Positions 26,811 to 36,359 are shown, counted from the stretch's first letter. The stretch: DNA of 64,000 nucleotides from Enterobacter sp. 10-1 (GCA_002270295.1 NISF01000003.1:62001-126000), one strand, 5' to 3'. Translations and numbers: made by a program. Notes: a model not told the origin generated them from the sequence alone.

Positions 26811-28277
26811 ATGCTACGTATCGCTAAAGAAGCTCTGACGTTTGACGACGTTCTCCTCGTTCCCGCTCATTCTACCGTTCTGCCGAATACCGCCGATCTC
26901 AGCACTCAGCTGACGAAAACAATTCGTCTGAATATTCCAATGCTCTCTGCGGCCATGGATACCGTGACGGAAGCGCGTCTGGCAATTGCCCTCGCACAGG
27001 AAGGCGGCATCGGCTTTATTCATAAAAACATGTCCATTGAGCGCCAGGCGGAAGAAGTTCGCCGCGTGAAGAAGCATGAATCCGGCGTGGTTTCTGACCC
27101 GCAGACCGTACTGCCAACCACCACTCTTCGCGAAGTGAAAGAGCTGACCGCGCGCAACGGTTTTGCCGGTTATCCGGTTGTCACCGAAGATAACGAACTG
27201 GTCGGGATTATCACCGGTCGTGACGTGCGTTTCGTCACCGACATGAACCAGGCCGTTAGCGTTTATATGACGCCGAAAGAGCGCCTGGTTACCGTGCGTG
27301 AAGGCGAAAGCCGCGAAGTCGTGTTTGCTAAAATGCACGAGAAGCGCGTTGAGAAAGCGCTGGTTGTGGATGAGAGCTTCCACCTGATCGGTATGATTAC
27401 CGTTAAAGATTTCCAGAAAGCGGAACGTAAACCGAACGCCTGTAAAGATGAGCACGGTCGTCTGCGCGTAGGCGCGGCGGTTGGCGCCGGTGCCGGTAAC
27501 GAAGAGCGCGTTGATGCGCTGGTTGCCGCAGGCGTTGACGTTCTGCTGATCGACTCCTCCCACGGCCATTCTGAAGGCGTTCTGCAGCGTATTCGCGAAA
27601 CGCGGGCAAAATATCCGAACCTGCAAATCATCGGCGGCAACGTGGCGACCGGCGCCGGCGCGCGTGCGCTGGCTGAAGCTGGCGTGAGCGCGGTGAAGGT
27701 CGGGATCGGTCCTGGCTCTATCTGTACCACGCGTATCGTCACCGGCGTAGGTGTTCCGCAGATTACCGCCGTTTCCGACGCGGTCGAAGCGCTGGAAGGC
27801 ACCGGTATCCCGGTTATCGCCGATGGCGGCATCCGCTTCTCCGGCGATATCGCGAAGGCGATTGCCGCGGGCGCTGCTGCGGTAATGGTGGGCTCGATGC
27901 TGGCGGGTACCGAAGAGTCCCCGGGCGAGATTGAGCTTTACCAGGGCCGTTCATACAAATCCTATCGCGGTATGGGCTCCCTGGGCGCGATGTCCAAAGG
28001 TTCCTCCGACCGCTACTTCCAGAGCGATAACGCGGCTGACAAACTGGTACCGGAAGGTATCGAAGGCCGCGTAGCCTATAAAGGCCGCCTGAAAGAGATC
28101 ATTCACCAGCAGATGGGCGGCCTGCGTTCCTGTATGGGTCTGACCGGCTGTGGTACCATCGATACCCTGCGTACCAAAGCGGAATTCGTGCGTATCAGCG
28201 GTGCAGGCATCCAGGAAAGCCACGTTCACGACGTGACGATCACCAAGGAATCCCCGAACTACCGCATGGGCTCCTGA
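26811..28277 (+). CDS. guaB: IMP dehydrogenase
   Basis: Oxidises IMP to XMP with NAD+, the committed step of GMP synthesis. The start [16 protein letters not shown] is 22 codons inside the open frame; the upstream part is promoter DNA. It has 488 residues. Two CBS domains interrupt the TIM barrel at ~93-205. The catalytic loop [10 protein letters not shown] holds Cys305; the flap and the Arg-Tyr pair (GSSDRYFQ) follow. It is co-directional with guaA. Confidence 0.98.
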   Translation: MLRIAKEALTFDDVLLVPAHSTVLPNTADLSTQLTKTIRLNIPMLSAAMDTVTEARLAIALAQEGGIGFIHKNMSIERQAEEVRRVKKHESGVVSDPQTVLPTTTLREVKELTARNGFAGYPVVTEDNELVGIITGRDVRFVTDMNQAVSVYMTPKERLVTVREGESREVVFAKMHEKRVEKALVVDESFHLIGMITVKDFQKAERKPNACKDEHGRLRVGAAVGAGAGNEERVDALVAAGVDVLLIDSSHGHSEGVLQRIRETRAKYPNLQIIGGNVATGAGARALAEAGVSAVKVGIGPGSICTTRIVTGVGVPQITAVSDAVEALEGTGIPVIADGGIRFSGDIAKAIAAGAAAVMVGSMLAGTEESPGEIELYQGRSYKSYRGMGSLGAMSKGSSDRYFQSDNAADKLVPEGIEGRVAYKGRLKEIIHQQMGGLRSCMGLTGCGTIDTLRTKAEFVRISGAGIQESHVHDVTITKESPNYRMGS

Positions 28278-28282
28278 TTTTC

Positions 28283-28315
28283 ATCGCCCGGCCATGCGCC
28301 GGGCGATTTTATTTA
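28283..28315 (+). terminator. Intercistronic hairpin between guaB and guaA
   Basis: A 10-bp perfect stem ATCGCCCGGC/GCCGGGCGAT with a 5-base loop and TTTATTT after it. It resembles an intrinsic terminator inside the guaBA operon, so it may attenuate guaA relative to guaB or protect the guaB 3' end. Confidence 0.7.
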
Positions 28316-28342
28316 ATTGCTACTGCTCTGGAATAAACGTCA

Positions 28343-29920
28343 ATGACGGACAACATTCATAAACATCGCATTCTTATCCTCGACTTCGGTTCTCAGTACA
28401 CTCAGCTGGTTGCGCGTCGCGTACGTGAATTAGGCGTTTACTGCGAACTGTGGGCCTGGGACGTGACTGAAGCTCAGATCCGTGAATTCAACCCAAGCGG
28501 CATCATTCTTTCCGGCGGCCCGGAAAGCACCACTGAAAATAACAGCCCGCGCGCGCCGGAATACGTTTTCGAAGCCGGCGTGCCGGTCTTTGGCGTGTGC
28601 TACGGCATGCAGACCATGGCAATGCAGCTCGGTGGCCACGTTGAGGCTTCCAGCGAGCGTGAGTTCGGCTACGCGCAGGTTGAAGTACAAACCGACAGCG
28701 CGCTGATCCGCGGCATTGAAGATTCCCTGAGCGCCGACGGCAAAGCGCTGCTCGACGTCTGGATGAGCCACGGCGATAAAGTTACCGCCATCCCGTCTGA
28801 CTTCGTGACCGTTGCCAGCACCGAGACCTGCCCGTTCGCCATTATGGCTAACGAAGAAAAACGCTTCTACGGCGTGCAGTTCCACCCGGAAGTGACCCAC
28901 ACCCGCCAGGGCCTGCGTATGCTGGAGCGCTTCGTGCGCGATATCTGCCAGTGTGAAGCGCTGTGGACGCCGGCTAAGATTATTGATGATGCCATTGAGC
29001 GTATTCGTCAGCAGGTTGGCGACGACAAAGTGATCCTCGGCCTGTCCGGTGGCGTCGACTCTTCCGTTACCGCCATGCTGCTGCATCGGGCGATCGGCAA
29101 AAACCTGACCTGCGTGTTCGTTGATAACGGCCTGCTGCGCCTGAACGAAGCCGAGCAGGTGATGGATATGTTCGGCGACCGCTTTGGCCTGAACATTGTT
29201 CACGTTGCCGCGGAAGATCGTTTCCTCGGCGCGCTGGCCGGTGAGAACGACCCGGAAGCGAAACGTAAAATTATCGGCCGCGTATTCGTTGAGTTATTCG
29301 ACGAAGAAGCGCTGAAGCTGGAAGACGTTAAGTGGCTGGCGCAGGGGACTATCTACCCTGACGTGATCGAATCGGCGGCTTCTGCTACCGGTAAAGCGCA
29401 CGTTATCAAATCTCACCACAACGTCGGCGGCCTGCCGAAAGAGATGAAGATGGGCCTCGTTGAACCGCTGAAAGAGCTGTTCAAAGACGAAGTGCGTAAA
29501 ATCGGCCTCGAGCTGGGCCTGCCGTACGACATGCTGTACCGTCACCCCTTCCCGGGTCCGGGCCTCGGCGTACGCGTGCTGGGCGAAGTGAAGAAAGAGT
29601 ACTGCGACCTGCTGCGTCGCGCGGACGCTATCTTCATCGAAGAGCTGCATAAAGCCGACCTGTATAACAAGGTCAGCCAGGCGTTTACCGTGTTCCTGCC
29701 GGTTCGTTCCGTCGGCGTGATGGGCGATGGCCGCAAATACGACTGGGTTGTTTCCCTGCGTGCGGTAGAAACCATCGACTTTATGACCGCTCACTGGGCG
29801 CACCTGCCGTACGACTTCCTCGGCCGCGTGTCCAACCGCATCATCAACGAAGTGAACGGTATCTCCCGCGTGGTGTATGACATCAGCGGTAAGCCGCCGG
29901 CAACGATCGAGTGGGAATGA
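28343..29920 (+). CDS. guaA: GMP synthase (glutamine-hydrolysing)
   Basis: Converts XMP to GMP with ATP and glutamine, 525 residues as in E. coli. The N-terminal class I amidotransferase domain has its nucleophile in GVCYGMQ (Cys86) and His/Glu in VQFHPEVTH (~181/183). The ATP-pyrophosphatase P-loop is GLSGGVDSS (~235), and the C-terminal dimerisation domain ends in PPATIEWE. Confidence 0.98.
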   Translation: MTDNIHKHRILILDFGSQYTQLVARRVRELGVYCELWAWDVTEAQIREFNPSGIILSGGPESTTENNSPRAPEYVFEAGVPVFGVCYGMQTMAMQLGGHVEASSEREFGYAQVEVQTDSALIRGIEDSLSADGKALLDVWMSHGDKVTAIPSDFVTVASTETCPFAIMANEEKRFYGVQFHPEVTHTRQGLRMLERFVRDICQCEALWTPAKIIDDAIERIRQQVGDDKVILGLSGGVDSSVTAMLLHRAIGKNLTCVFVDNGLLRLNEAEQVMDMFGDRFGLNIVHVAAEDRFLGALAGENDPEAKRKIIGRVFVELFDEEALKLEDVKWLAQGTIYPDVIESAASATGKAHVIKSHHNVGGLPKEMKMGLVEPLKELFKDEVRKIGLELGLPYDMLYRHPFPGPGLGVRVLGEVKKEYCDLLRRADAIFIEELHKADLYNKVSQAFTVFLPVRSVGVMGDGRKYDWVVSLRAVETIDFMTAHWAHLPYDFLGRVSNRIINEVNGISRVVYDISGKPPATIEWE

Positions 29921-29965
29921 TTTAGCCTCCGGCGCACCGGCGCCGAAGCCTATGCCATCCCTTTT

Positions 29966-29990
29966 AAGCCCGCGTAACTGCGGGCTTTTT
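29966..29990 (+). terminator. Intrinsic terminator after guaA
   Basis: Stem AAGCCCGC/GCGGGCTT with a 6-base loop and a T-run. On the other strand it would also terminate the AraC-family gene. Confidence 0.88.
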
Positions 29991-30001
29991 TCATTTTTGG
30001 C

Positions 30002-30907
30002 TTAGCCCGCGGTTTGCGCGCGCGCGTAGCGGGCCGGGGGGATGCCGACATATCTGGCAAAGGCCACGCTGAAGCTGCTTGCCGACCCGTAACCTACTCG
30101 TACCGCTACCTGCTCGATTCCGGTCTCCCGATCCCGCAATAGCTGCTTCGCCAGCGCCATGCGCCATGCCAGCAGATATTCCATCGGCGGCAGGCCGACG
30201 ATGCGGCTGAATCTGGCAAAGAAGGCCGAGCGGGACAGGGCGGCTTTGGTGGCCAGTTCAGCAACTGTCCAGGGGTGATCGGGTTGGGTATGCATACAAC
30301 GAAGCGCGGCCGCGAGACGCTCGTCGCCCAGGCCGCGTCCCAGACCGGGGGCGGACGTGGTCTCCGTCCCGGATCGCAATACCTCGATCAACAGTACCTC
30401 GAGAAGCCGCTCCAGCACGAGCTCTTTTGCCGCCCGCCGTTCACGGGTTTCCTCATCGATCAGCTGTATCAGCGTGGTGAGTCGGGGGCGATCGCGTACC
30501 ACAACCACTTCCGGTAGCAGCGAGACCAGCAGCGCCGCATCCGACGCGGCGAAGCTGCAATGGCCGATGAGCATGCGCAGATCGGCAGGCCCCTCCTGGC
30601 GTCCAACGCGAAAATGCCCCTCGTTGATCCGTACGGGCAAGGTGAAGGGCATATCGTCCGGCGCATTGAGGCTGTCGTTGACCAGATCCTGCATGGCCGG
30701 GGCGAGGATAAAGTCGCCCGTATGGAGGACGAATCGTTGATGCCCGTCGAAGGTTACGCGGCAGCTGCCCTCAAGGATCACGCAATATAAGGGCTCGCCT
30801 GTCGCCTCACGATGAATTCGCCACGAGCCGGCACACTCCACCAGTTTGGAAAAACGGGCGGCAGGCTGTAGCAGCGTAACGATCTGGGCAAGAGGATCTG
30901 GAGTCAT
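30002..30907 (-). CDS. AraC-family transcriptional regulator with cupin domain
   Basis: A 301-residue regulator: an N-terminal cupin-like sensor domain (~10-190; GEPLYCVILEGSC, FVLHTGDFILAP) and a C-terminal double helix-turn-helix (~205-300) including LATKAALSRSAFFARFSRIVG and the AraC signature ending SVAFARYVGIPPARYA. It is divergent from an SDR gene, the usual arrangement when a cupin/AraC regulator controls a neighbouring oxidoreductase. An imperfect inverted repeat in the 97-bp gap is a candidate operator. Ligand unknown. Confidence 0.88.
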   Translation of the reverse strand: MTPDPLAQIVTLLQPAARFSKLVECAGSWRIHREATGEPLYCVILEGSCRVTFDGHQRFVLHTGDFILAPAMQDLVNDSLNAPDDMPFTLPVRINEGHFRVGRQEGPADLRMLIGHCSFAASDAALLVSLLPEVVVVRDRPRLTTLIQLIDEETRERRAAKELVLERLLEVLLIEVLRSGTETTSAPGLGRGLGDERLAAALRCMHTQPDHPWTVAELATKAALSRSAFFARFSRIVGLPPMEYLLAWRMALAKQLLRDRETGIEQVAVRVGYGSASSFSVAFARYVGIPPARYARAQTAG

Positions 30908-30925
30908 GATCGAGACTATCTCTAA

Positions 30926-30978
30926 AGTAATGGCGACTGTAAGCTATATTACGTCCAACTTTTGGCCACTACTATAAG
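30926..30978 (+). promoter_or_regulatory. Candidate AraC-type operator and -10 for the divergent SDR gene
   Basis: AGTAATGGCGA (30926-30936) and TGGCCACTACT (30963-30973) form an inverted repeat matching at nine of eleven positions with a 26-base spacer. The second arm abuts a -10-like TATAAG (30973-30978) that lacks a good -35, typical of an activator-dependent promoter. Confidence 0.42.
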
Positions 30979-31004
30979 AGCGTTAACCTTTAGTGGAGAT
31001 GCTT

Positions 31005-31784
31005 ATGCCTACGATATTGATTACCGGTTGTTCATCCGGCTTCGGTCTGGAAACCGCGAAGCTGTTTGTTGAAAAAGGTTGGGATGTGATTGCCACAATG
31101 AGGACGCCTCGCGAGGGGGTGTTGCCGGTTTCCGATCGGCTGCGCCTGCTTGCGCTCGATGTTACCGATCCGACAAGTATCGCGCAGGCGCTGGCAATTG
31201 CGGGCCCAATCGACGTTCTGGTCAACAACGCCGGTTTCGGGGCGCCAGCGCCGGTTGAGCTTACGGCGTCGGAAACCGTCCACGCCCTGTTTCAGACCAA
31301 TACGCTTGGAACCCTGGCGATGGTGCAGGCGGTCGTGCCGCAAATGCGCCAGCGCCGGGCCGGCGTGGTCATCAATGTCACCTCTACTGTCACGCTCAAA
31401 CCATTGCCGATCGTCGGGATTTATCGGGCAAGCAAGGCGGCCGTAAACGCCTTCACCGAATCGCTGGCGGTGGAAATGGCACCCTTCGGCGTCCGCGTGC
31501 ATATCGTTTTGCCCGGCCGTTCGCCGGAAACCCGCTTCGGTGATAACGCCCGCCCGCACGTGCGCGGCATGGAGGAGCCGGACTATGCCCCGATGCTGCA
31601 GCAATTTATAAAAAGGGTACAGGAAGACCCGGGTCCGGTGACCCATCCTTCCGATGTGGCAGAAGCGGTCTGGCGGGCGGCGACCGACCCCTCTGCGCCG
31701 TTACGTATTCCCGCAGGCGCCGATGCCGAGCTGTGGATGAATGAGGCCGGCCGCCAGGCGGAATCGCGCGCTTTTCAACCATGA
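31005..31784 (+). CDS. Short-chain dehydrogenase/reductase
   Basis: A 259-residue classical SDR. The ATG at 31005 is chosen because GGAG lies seven bases upstream. NAD(P)-binding TGCSSGFG (~7-14), structural NNAG (~77-80), catalytic Ser in NVTSTVT, and YRASK (Tyr/Lys ~140-144) are all present. The substrate cannot be inferred; similar genes beside AraC regulators reduce small carbonyls. Next to a divergent AraC gene, probably its target. Confidence 0.87.
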   Translation: MPTILITGCSSGFGLETAKLFVEKGWDVIATMRTPREGVLPVSDRLRLLALDVTDPTSIAQALAIAGPIDVLVNNAGFGAPAPVELTASETVHALFQTNTLGTLAMVQAVVPQMRQRRAGVVINVTSTVTLKPLPIVGIYRASKAAVNAFTESLAVEMAPFGVRVHIVLPGRSPETRFGDNARPHVRGMEEPDYAPMLQQFIKRVQEDPGPVTHPSDVAEAVWRAATDPSAPLRIPAGADAELWMNEAGRQAESRAFQP

Positions 31785-31906
31785 GGGCAGTGCCGCTTTC
31801 CTGCCGCGCTGACCCTCAGGCGAAAAGCATTCCGCTCCGGCTACGACGGATAATTTCGGCGAAATATCGATAAGCCCGCATGCTGACTATTCCGGCGGCG
31901 AGGAGG

Positions 31907-32497
31907 TTACCGGGATGCGGAGGGCCACGTCGCCAGCGCGTGCTCGACCAACGCGTCAAGCATCTGCCTGCTGGCCCCGGCTTTGGCCTGCACGGCCATC
32001 CCTTGAGATAGCGTCATGACGAAGGAAGCCAGGGTGGCGCAGTCCGCCGATGGCGGTAAATCGCCTTCCCGGCGCGCCCGCTCCAGGCGTTCATTCAGCG
32101 CCTGCTGGGTTGCGCTGCGGCGGCGAATAAGCTCGCGGCGAATGGGCTCCGCATCATCGGAGCAGGCCAGCGCGCCGTTGATCCCCAGGCAGCCCGGATG
32201 GGCGGCGCTTGCCGTCTGGACGCTGGCAGACTCTCGCAGGATCCGCGCAACGACCTCGCGGGACGTCGGTTCGTTTAGCGCATCGCGCATAAAGCCCATG
32301 TACGTGGCGTCGTAAAGATCGAGAGCTCTGAGGAAGATTTTTTCCTTGTTGCCGAATGCCGAATAGAGGCCGGGGCGGGCTACGCCGGTGGCTTGCGTGA
32401 GATCTTCAAGGGAGGCCCCTTCGTATCCTTTCTGCCAGAAAACAGAGAGCGCCGCCTCCAGCGCCTCATTTTCGTTGAACTGTCTGTGACGTCCCAT
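31907..32497 (-). CDS. TetR/AcrR-family transcriptional repressor
   Basis: A 196-residue regulator starting MGRHRQFNENEALEAAL; this ATG is preferred to the one six bases upstream because GGGGGA is then correctly spaced. Helix-turn-helix at ~23-42 (ASLEDLTQATGVARPGLY) with the family AFGNKEKIF. The C-terminal ligand domain has a Cys in HPGCLGINGALACSDD (two Cys), suggesting a possible thiol-reactive or electrophile sensor, which is inference. It is divergent from two SDR genes, with related palindromes in the gap. Confidence 0.9.
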   Translation of the reverse strand: MGRHRQFNENEALEAALSVFWQKGYEGASLEDLTQATGVARPGLYSAFGNKEKIFLRALDLYDATYMGFMRDALNEPTSREVVARILRESASVQTASAAHPGCLGINGALACSDDAEPIRRELIRRRSATQQALNERLERARREGDLPPSADCATLASFVMTLSQGMAVQAKAGASRQMLDALVEHALATWPSASR

Positions 32498-32516
32498 TTT
32501 CATTCCCCCAATTTCA

Positions 32517-32596
32517 ATACCGGTCAGTATAAATCGCTTGACACCTTATCGGCAAATACAATACCGTTCGATATTATATCGATTGGTATTGTATTT
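32517..32596. promoter_or_regulatory. Three related dyads between the TetR gene and the SDR gene
   Basis: Three related 14-bp dyads: ATACCGGTCAGTAT (32517-32530), ATACCGTTCGATAT (32561-32574) and ATATCGATTGGTAT (32576-32589). The latter two sit inside a 43-bp near-palindrome (32554-32596) with perfect 12-bp ends AAATACAATACC/GGTATTGTATTT. TTGACA at 32538 and a minus-strand TTGCCG-N18-TATACT promoter for the regulator overlap it. It is best read as operators for the TetR-type protein, covering both promoters. Confidence 0.72.
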
Positions 32597-32609
32597 AAGG
32601 AGTGCCATT

Positions 32610-33377
32610 ATGATGAATTCCAATGCTCCGCTCCACGATAAGGTCGCGCTGGTGACCGGCGGGGCGCGAGGTCTCGGCCTGGAGATCTCCCGGCAGCTTG
32701 CTGCGCTTGGCGCCCACGTTATTATTGGCGCCCGCGATGAGCGCAAAGCCCGACAGGTGGCGAACGAGCTGCGTGGCCAAGGCGGCAAAGTATCGGCGCT
32801 CAGGCTCGACGTTACCCGCGAAGCGGATCGACAGGCGGCCTGCGCGGAGATCGACAGGGCTTATGGCAGGCTCGATATTCTGATTAACAACGCCGGTATT
32901 CTGCTGGACAGTCCCGACGGCGGCACGCCGGCGACCCGCCCGCCGAGCGAGGCGCCAGCGGACGCGGTGCGTGACACATTTGAGGCGAACTTCTTCGCTC
33001 CCGTTTTCCTGACGCAGGCTCTGCTGCCGCTGCTGAGACGCTCGACGGCGGGACGCGTCGTCAACGTATCGAGCATCCGTGGGTCGCTTGCCCATTTATC
33101 CGATCCGCATTCGCCGGTCTATCCGATTCGCGCGCTGGGGTACGACACGTCCAAAGCCGCGCTCAACGCCTTCACCATCCTGATTGCGGAAGAGCTGCGC
33201 GGGACACCAATCAAAATTAACGCCGTTCATCCCGGCTGGCTGCAAACCAGCATGGGCGGCGAACGGGCGGACATGAGCGTCGCAAGCGGCGCTCGTACCG
33301 TCATCCGCTATGCCTGCATCGGGGAAGAGGGGCCAACGGGCGGCTTTTTCTTCCAGGACCAGCGGCTGCCGTGGTGA
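32610..33377 (+). CDS. Short-chain dehydrogenase/reductase
   Basis: A 255-residue SDR with TGGARGLG (~16-23), NNAG (~93), NVSS and YDTSK (catalytic Tyr/Lys, ~176-180). AAGGAG is spaced seven bases from the chosen ATG; the longer open frame would start inside the operators. The loop around 100-120 (Pro/Ser-rich) and the carbonyl-reductase-like C-terminus (GGFFFQDQRLPW) resemble plant/animal carbonyl reductase-like SDRs; substrate unknown. It is followed 42 bases later by a second SDR in the same direction. Confidence 0.87.
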   Translation: MMNSNAPLHDKVALVTGGARGLGLEISRQLAALGAHVIIGARDERKARQVANELRGQGGKVSALRLDVTREADRQAACAEIDRAYGRLDILINNAGILLDSPDGGTPATRPPSEAPADAVRDTFEANFFAPVFLTQALLPLLRRSTAGRVVNVSSIRGSLAHLSDPHSPVYPIRALGYDTSKAALNAFTILIAEELRGTPIKINAVHPGWLQTSMGGERADMSVASGARTVIRYACIGEEGPTGGFFFQDQRLPW

Positions 33378-33419
33378 GGCGGAATTTCCCTTTCAACCCA
33401 ACCTACTGAGGAATTTGCA

Positions 33420-34175
33420 ATGAATAAAAAACTCGCAGGAAAAGTCGCGCTCATCACCGGCGGTTCGCGCGGTCTCGGCGCGGCGATCGCTGACGTTCTG
33501 GCCGATCAGGGGGCGGATATCGCCATCACCTACGTTGCTTCCGCCGACAAGGCGCATGCCGTCGTGGAAAAACTCATCGCGAAAGGCGTACGCGCCGTTG
33601 CTATCAGGGCCGATCAGGGGGAGCCGTCCGCCGCGGAACCGTTGGTGCGCGAAGTCGTGGAGAAGCTTGGTCAACTCGATATTCTCGTCAATAACGCGGC
33701 CGTCGCGTGGCAGGGGAAAACGATCGATGCCCCCGATATTGACAACGCGGCGATGGATCGACAGTGGGTTATTAATACGATGGGCGTCATCGCCAACATC
33801 CGTGCGGCGGTGCGGGTTCTGCCGCACGGCGGGCGGATTATTTCGGTCGGCTCCGGCCTTGGCACGCGCATAGGTTTCCCCGGCACCACCGATTATGCCG
33901 CCAGTAAAGCGGCGATCGTGGGCTACAGCAAGGGCGCGGCGCGCGATCTGGGGGCGCGTAATATCACCGTCAACGTGGTGCAGGCGGGCATCATGGACAC
34001 CGACATGGCGGCCGGCGCGCGGGATAACCTGCCGCCGGTGGTGATGGCATCTCACGCTATTCAGCGCTACGCGACCGTTGAGGAGGTCGCCGCGACGATT
34101 GCTTTCCTGGCCGGGCCGGATGCCGGTTTCATCACCGGCTCGGTGATTGACGTCAACGGTGGCTTCACGGCCTGA
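33420..34175 (+). CDS. FabG-like short-chain dehydrogenase/reductase
   Basis: A 251-residue SDR of the 3-oxoacyl-ACP reductase-like class: TGGSRGLG (~14-21), VNNAA in place of NNAG (~91), SVGSG, YAASK (catalytic Tyr/Lys ~159-163) and a C-terminal GSVIDVNGGFTA. A good GAGGA ribosome site precedes it. It probably forms an operon with the upstream SDR under the TetR-type regulator. Not the housekeeping fabG, which lies in the fab cluster. Confidence 0.87.
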   Translation: MNKKLAGKVALITGGSRGLGAAIADVLADQGADIAITYVASADKAHAVVEKLIAKGVRAVAIRADQGEPSAAEPLVREVVEKLGQLDILVNNAAVAWQGKTIDAPDIDNAAMDRQWVINTMGVIANIRAAVRVLPHGGRIISVGSGLGTRIGFPGTTDYAASKAAIVGYSKGAARDLGARNITVNVVQAGIMDTDMAAGARDNLPPVVMASHAIQRYATVEEVAATIAFLAGPDAGFITGSVIDVNGGFTA

Positions 34176-34176
34176 T

Positions 34177-35373
34177 TCAGACGCGGTCGCTAACCGTCTC
34201 CGGCGGGAACTGACGCTGGTGCAGCGCAATCGCCAGCGCCAGCGCGGCCACGACCAGCGCGAGCAGCGCAGAAACCGCTAAGCTCCCCTCAATGCCCAGC
34301 CGATAGTTAAGCCAGGCGTAGGCAAACGGCGATGCGGCCGCCAGCAGCTGGGCGGGGATCAGCAAAATCCCGGTGCGCCGGGCGTAATCCTGCGCGGCAA
34401 ACAGCTGCAGCGGCAGCGTGGCTTTGAATACCGTGGTTAAGCCATTAATGGCGCCATATCCCAGCACAAACCCGGCGGCGGCCCACGCTAAACAGGGGCC
34501 GCTCAGGCCGAGCGCAAAGCACAGCGGCATCAGAAAGGTCGTTAGCAGCGTCAGCCTGAGCGGCGTTAATGCGGAACCGGAAGCCACCTCCAGAAAACGA
34601 GCGCCGGTTTGCCCGACTCCCCACAGCATCCCTGTCGCCACGGGCAGGCCGTAGCTGGCGATAAATTCCGGCAGGTGAGTTGAGGTTCCGTTAGAGACAA
34701 AGGTCACCAGCGCGATCAGCGCCGCATACAGCAGACCAGCGCGTCGATCGTGACCTGATGTCGGTCGGCGCGCTTTACGCCGTGGCGTCAGCGGGAGCCG
34801 GGTATTCGGCATTGTCCACAGCAGCAGCGCGCTGAGCATGCCGAACAGCGCGTAGACCTGCAGCGCGTGTCGCCAGCCGATCGTCGTCAGCAGGGAGGCG
34901 CCAAGCGGCCAGAAAACGGCGGAGGCTAACCCGCCCGCCAGCGTCACCCGCGAGAGAGTCACTCTTGAGCGCTGTCCGTAAAGGTTGACCAGCACGGCGA
35001 ACAGCGCGTCATACAGCGCCAGGCGCATACCGACGCCGGTCAGCAGCCAGGCGCTAAACCAGACTGGCAGAGTATGCGCATTCGCCATAGTTAAACATCC
35101 GCCGGCGATTATCAGCGTGCCGGAGACCACCACGCGCTGGCCGCCGATGCGGGTCAGCAGGCGGGCAACAAAGGGCGAGACCATCGCCATCATCAGCATC
35201 GCAAGGGTCAGGCCGAGATAGATTTGCGCCGCAGACCAGCCGGTATCCTGCGCGATGGCCCGGGCAAAGGTGCCGGGCATATAAAATGAAATGCCCCAGT
35301 TGATAAGCTGGTTGCATCCGGCAGCAAAGGTGAGCAGGGCGGGAGCGGAGTGCGATTTTTCGGTAACTTTCAT
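34177..35373 (-). CDS. MFS transporter
   Basis: A 398-residue major-facilitator protein with about 12 hydrophobic segments and a central basic loop (RLPLTPRRKARRPTSGHDRR, ~196-215). The N-terminal half resembles the MFS loop 2-3 motif (ARLLTRIGGQR). Substrate unknown; small size and divergent LysR regulator suggest efflux or uptake of a small organic molecule. It is convergent with the FabG-like gene, the stops almost touching. Confidence 0.85.
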   Translation of the reverse strand: MKVTEKSHSAPALLTFAAGCNQLINWGISFYMPGTFARAIAQDTGWSAAQIYLGLTLAMLMMAMVSPFVARLLTRIGGQRVVVSGTLIIAGGCLTMANAHTLPVWFSAWLLTGVGMRLALYDALFAVLVNLYGQRSRVTLSRVTLAGGLASAVFWPLGASLLTTIGWRHALQVYALFGMLSALLLWTMPNTRLPLTPRRKARRPTSGHDRRAGLLYAALIALVTFVSNGTSTHLPEFIASYGLPVATGMLWGVGQTGARFLEVASGSALTPLRLTLLTTFLMPLCFALGLSGPCLAWAAAGFVLGYGAINGLTTVFKATLPLQLFAAQDYARRTGILLIPAQLLAAASPFAYAWLNYRLGIEGSLAVSALLALVVAALALAIALHQRQFPPETVSDRV

Positions 35374-35471
35374 GGTCTTCTGTTCAGTTATAAGGTTGTC
35401 GGCAGCATAACCCGCAGGCTATTGTGCAGGCAGACCCGTCCGTTTATGGCCCTTATAAGAGAAACTTTGCG

Positions 35472-36359
35472 ATGATGACGCTGAATTTGGGAAACCTGGC
35501 GACCTTCCGGCTGGTGGTGCAGAGAGGGAGCTTTTCCGCCGCCGCCGACGTGCTGGGGCTGTCGCAACCCGCCGTCAGTCTGCAGGTGCGCCAGCTGGAG
35601 CAGTTCCTCCAGACCCGGCTGCTTGAGCGTACCGGGCGAGGCGTGAAGGCGACGGCGGCCGGCCTGACGCTGCTGGCCCACGGCGAACATATCGAGCAGG
35701 CGGTCAGCGCGGCGCTGCAGTCCGTCGGCGAGTTTAGTCATGAGATCAGCGGCGCGATTGCCCTCGGCACCGGGGCGACGGCCTGTATTCATCTTTTACC
35801 GCCGATACTGCAGCAGCTGCGCGAGAGCCACCCGCTGTTGACGGTGGGCGTGACCACCGGAAATACGCTCGATATCGTGCGGGCGGTGGAAGAAAACCGG
35901 CTCGACCTTGGGCTGGTGACGCTGCCGGCAAACGGGCGTTGCCTGGCGGTGACCCCGGTTCTCGATGAGGAGTTTGTGTTTATTTTTGCCAGCGAGGGCC
36001 AGGCGCTGCCGCCGCGGCTGACGCCTGACGTTCTGCAAGCCCTGCCGCTGATAGCCTTTGAGGCGGGAAGCGGTACCCGGGCGCTGATTGACGACTGGTT
36101 TGATGCCGCAGGCCTGACGATTGCGCCGGTGATGCAGCTCGGGAGCATCGAGGCGATCAAGCGCATGGTACGCGCGGGGCTGGGCTACAGCATTGTGCCG
36201 CGCATGGCGGTGGAGCACACGGAGGATCGTCGCGGGCTAAGCGTTCACTCGCTGACGCCGTACCTGCAGCGCCGGCTGGGCGTGGTGATGCGTCAGGATA
36301 AAATCCTTAGTAAAGGGATCGCCGAAATGCTGCGCCTGCTGCGGCACCCTGGAGACTGA
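35472..36359 (+). CDS. LysR-family transcriptional regulator
   Basis: A 295-residue LysR-type regulator: winged helix-turn-helix at ~17-60 (GSFSAAADVLGLSQPAVSLQVRQLE) and a periplasmic-binding-like effector domain from ~90. The start is the first of two adjacent ATGs (35472/35475); neither has a strong ribosome site. Divergent from the MFS gene across 98 bp, so that gene is its probable target; effector unknown. Confidence 0.87.
   Translation: MMTLNLGNLATFRLVVQRGSFSAAADVLGLSQPAVSLQVRQLEQFLQTRLLERTGRGVKATAAGLTLLAHGEHIEQAVSAALQSVGEFSHEISGAIALGTGATACIHLLPPILQQLRESHPLLTVGVTTGNTLDIVRAVEENRLDLGLVTLPANGRCLAVTPVLDEEFVFIFASEGQALPPRLTPDVLQALPLIAFEAGSGTRALIDDWFDAAGLTIAPVMQLGSIEAIKRMVRAGLGYSIVPRMAVEHTEDRRGLSVHSLTPYLQRRLGVVMRQDKILSKGIAEMLRLLRHPGD

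Noticed and set aside
28343-28900. Considered a riboswitch or attenuator before guaA
   Set aside because: Only the simple hairpin at 28283 is present; no conserved aptamer pattern is visible.
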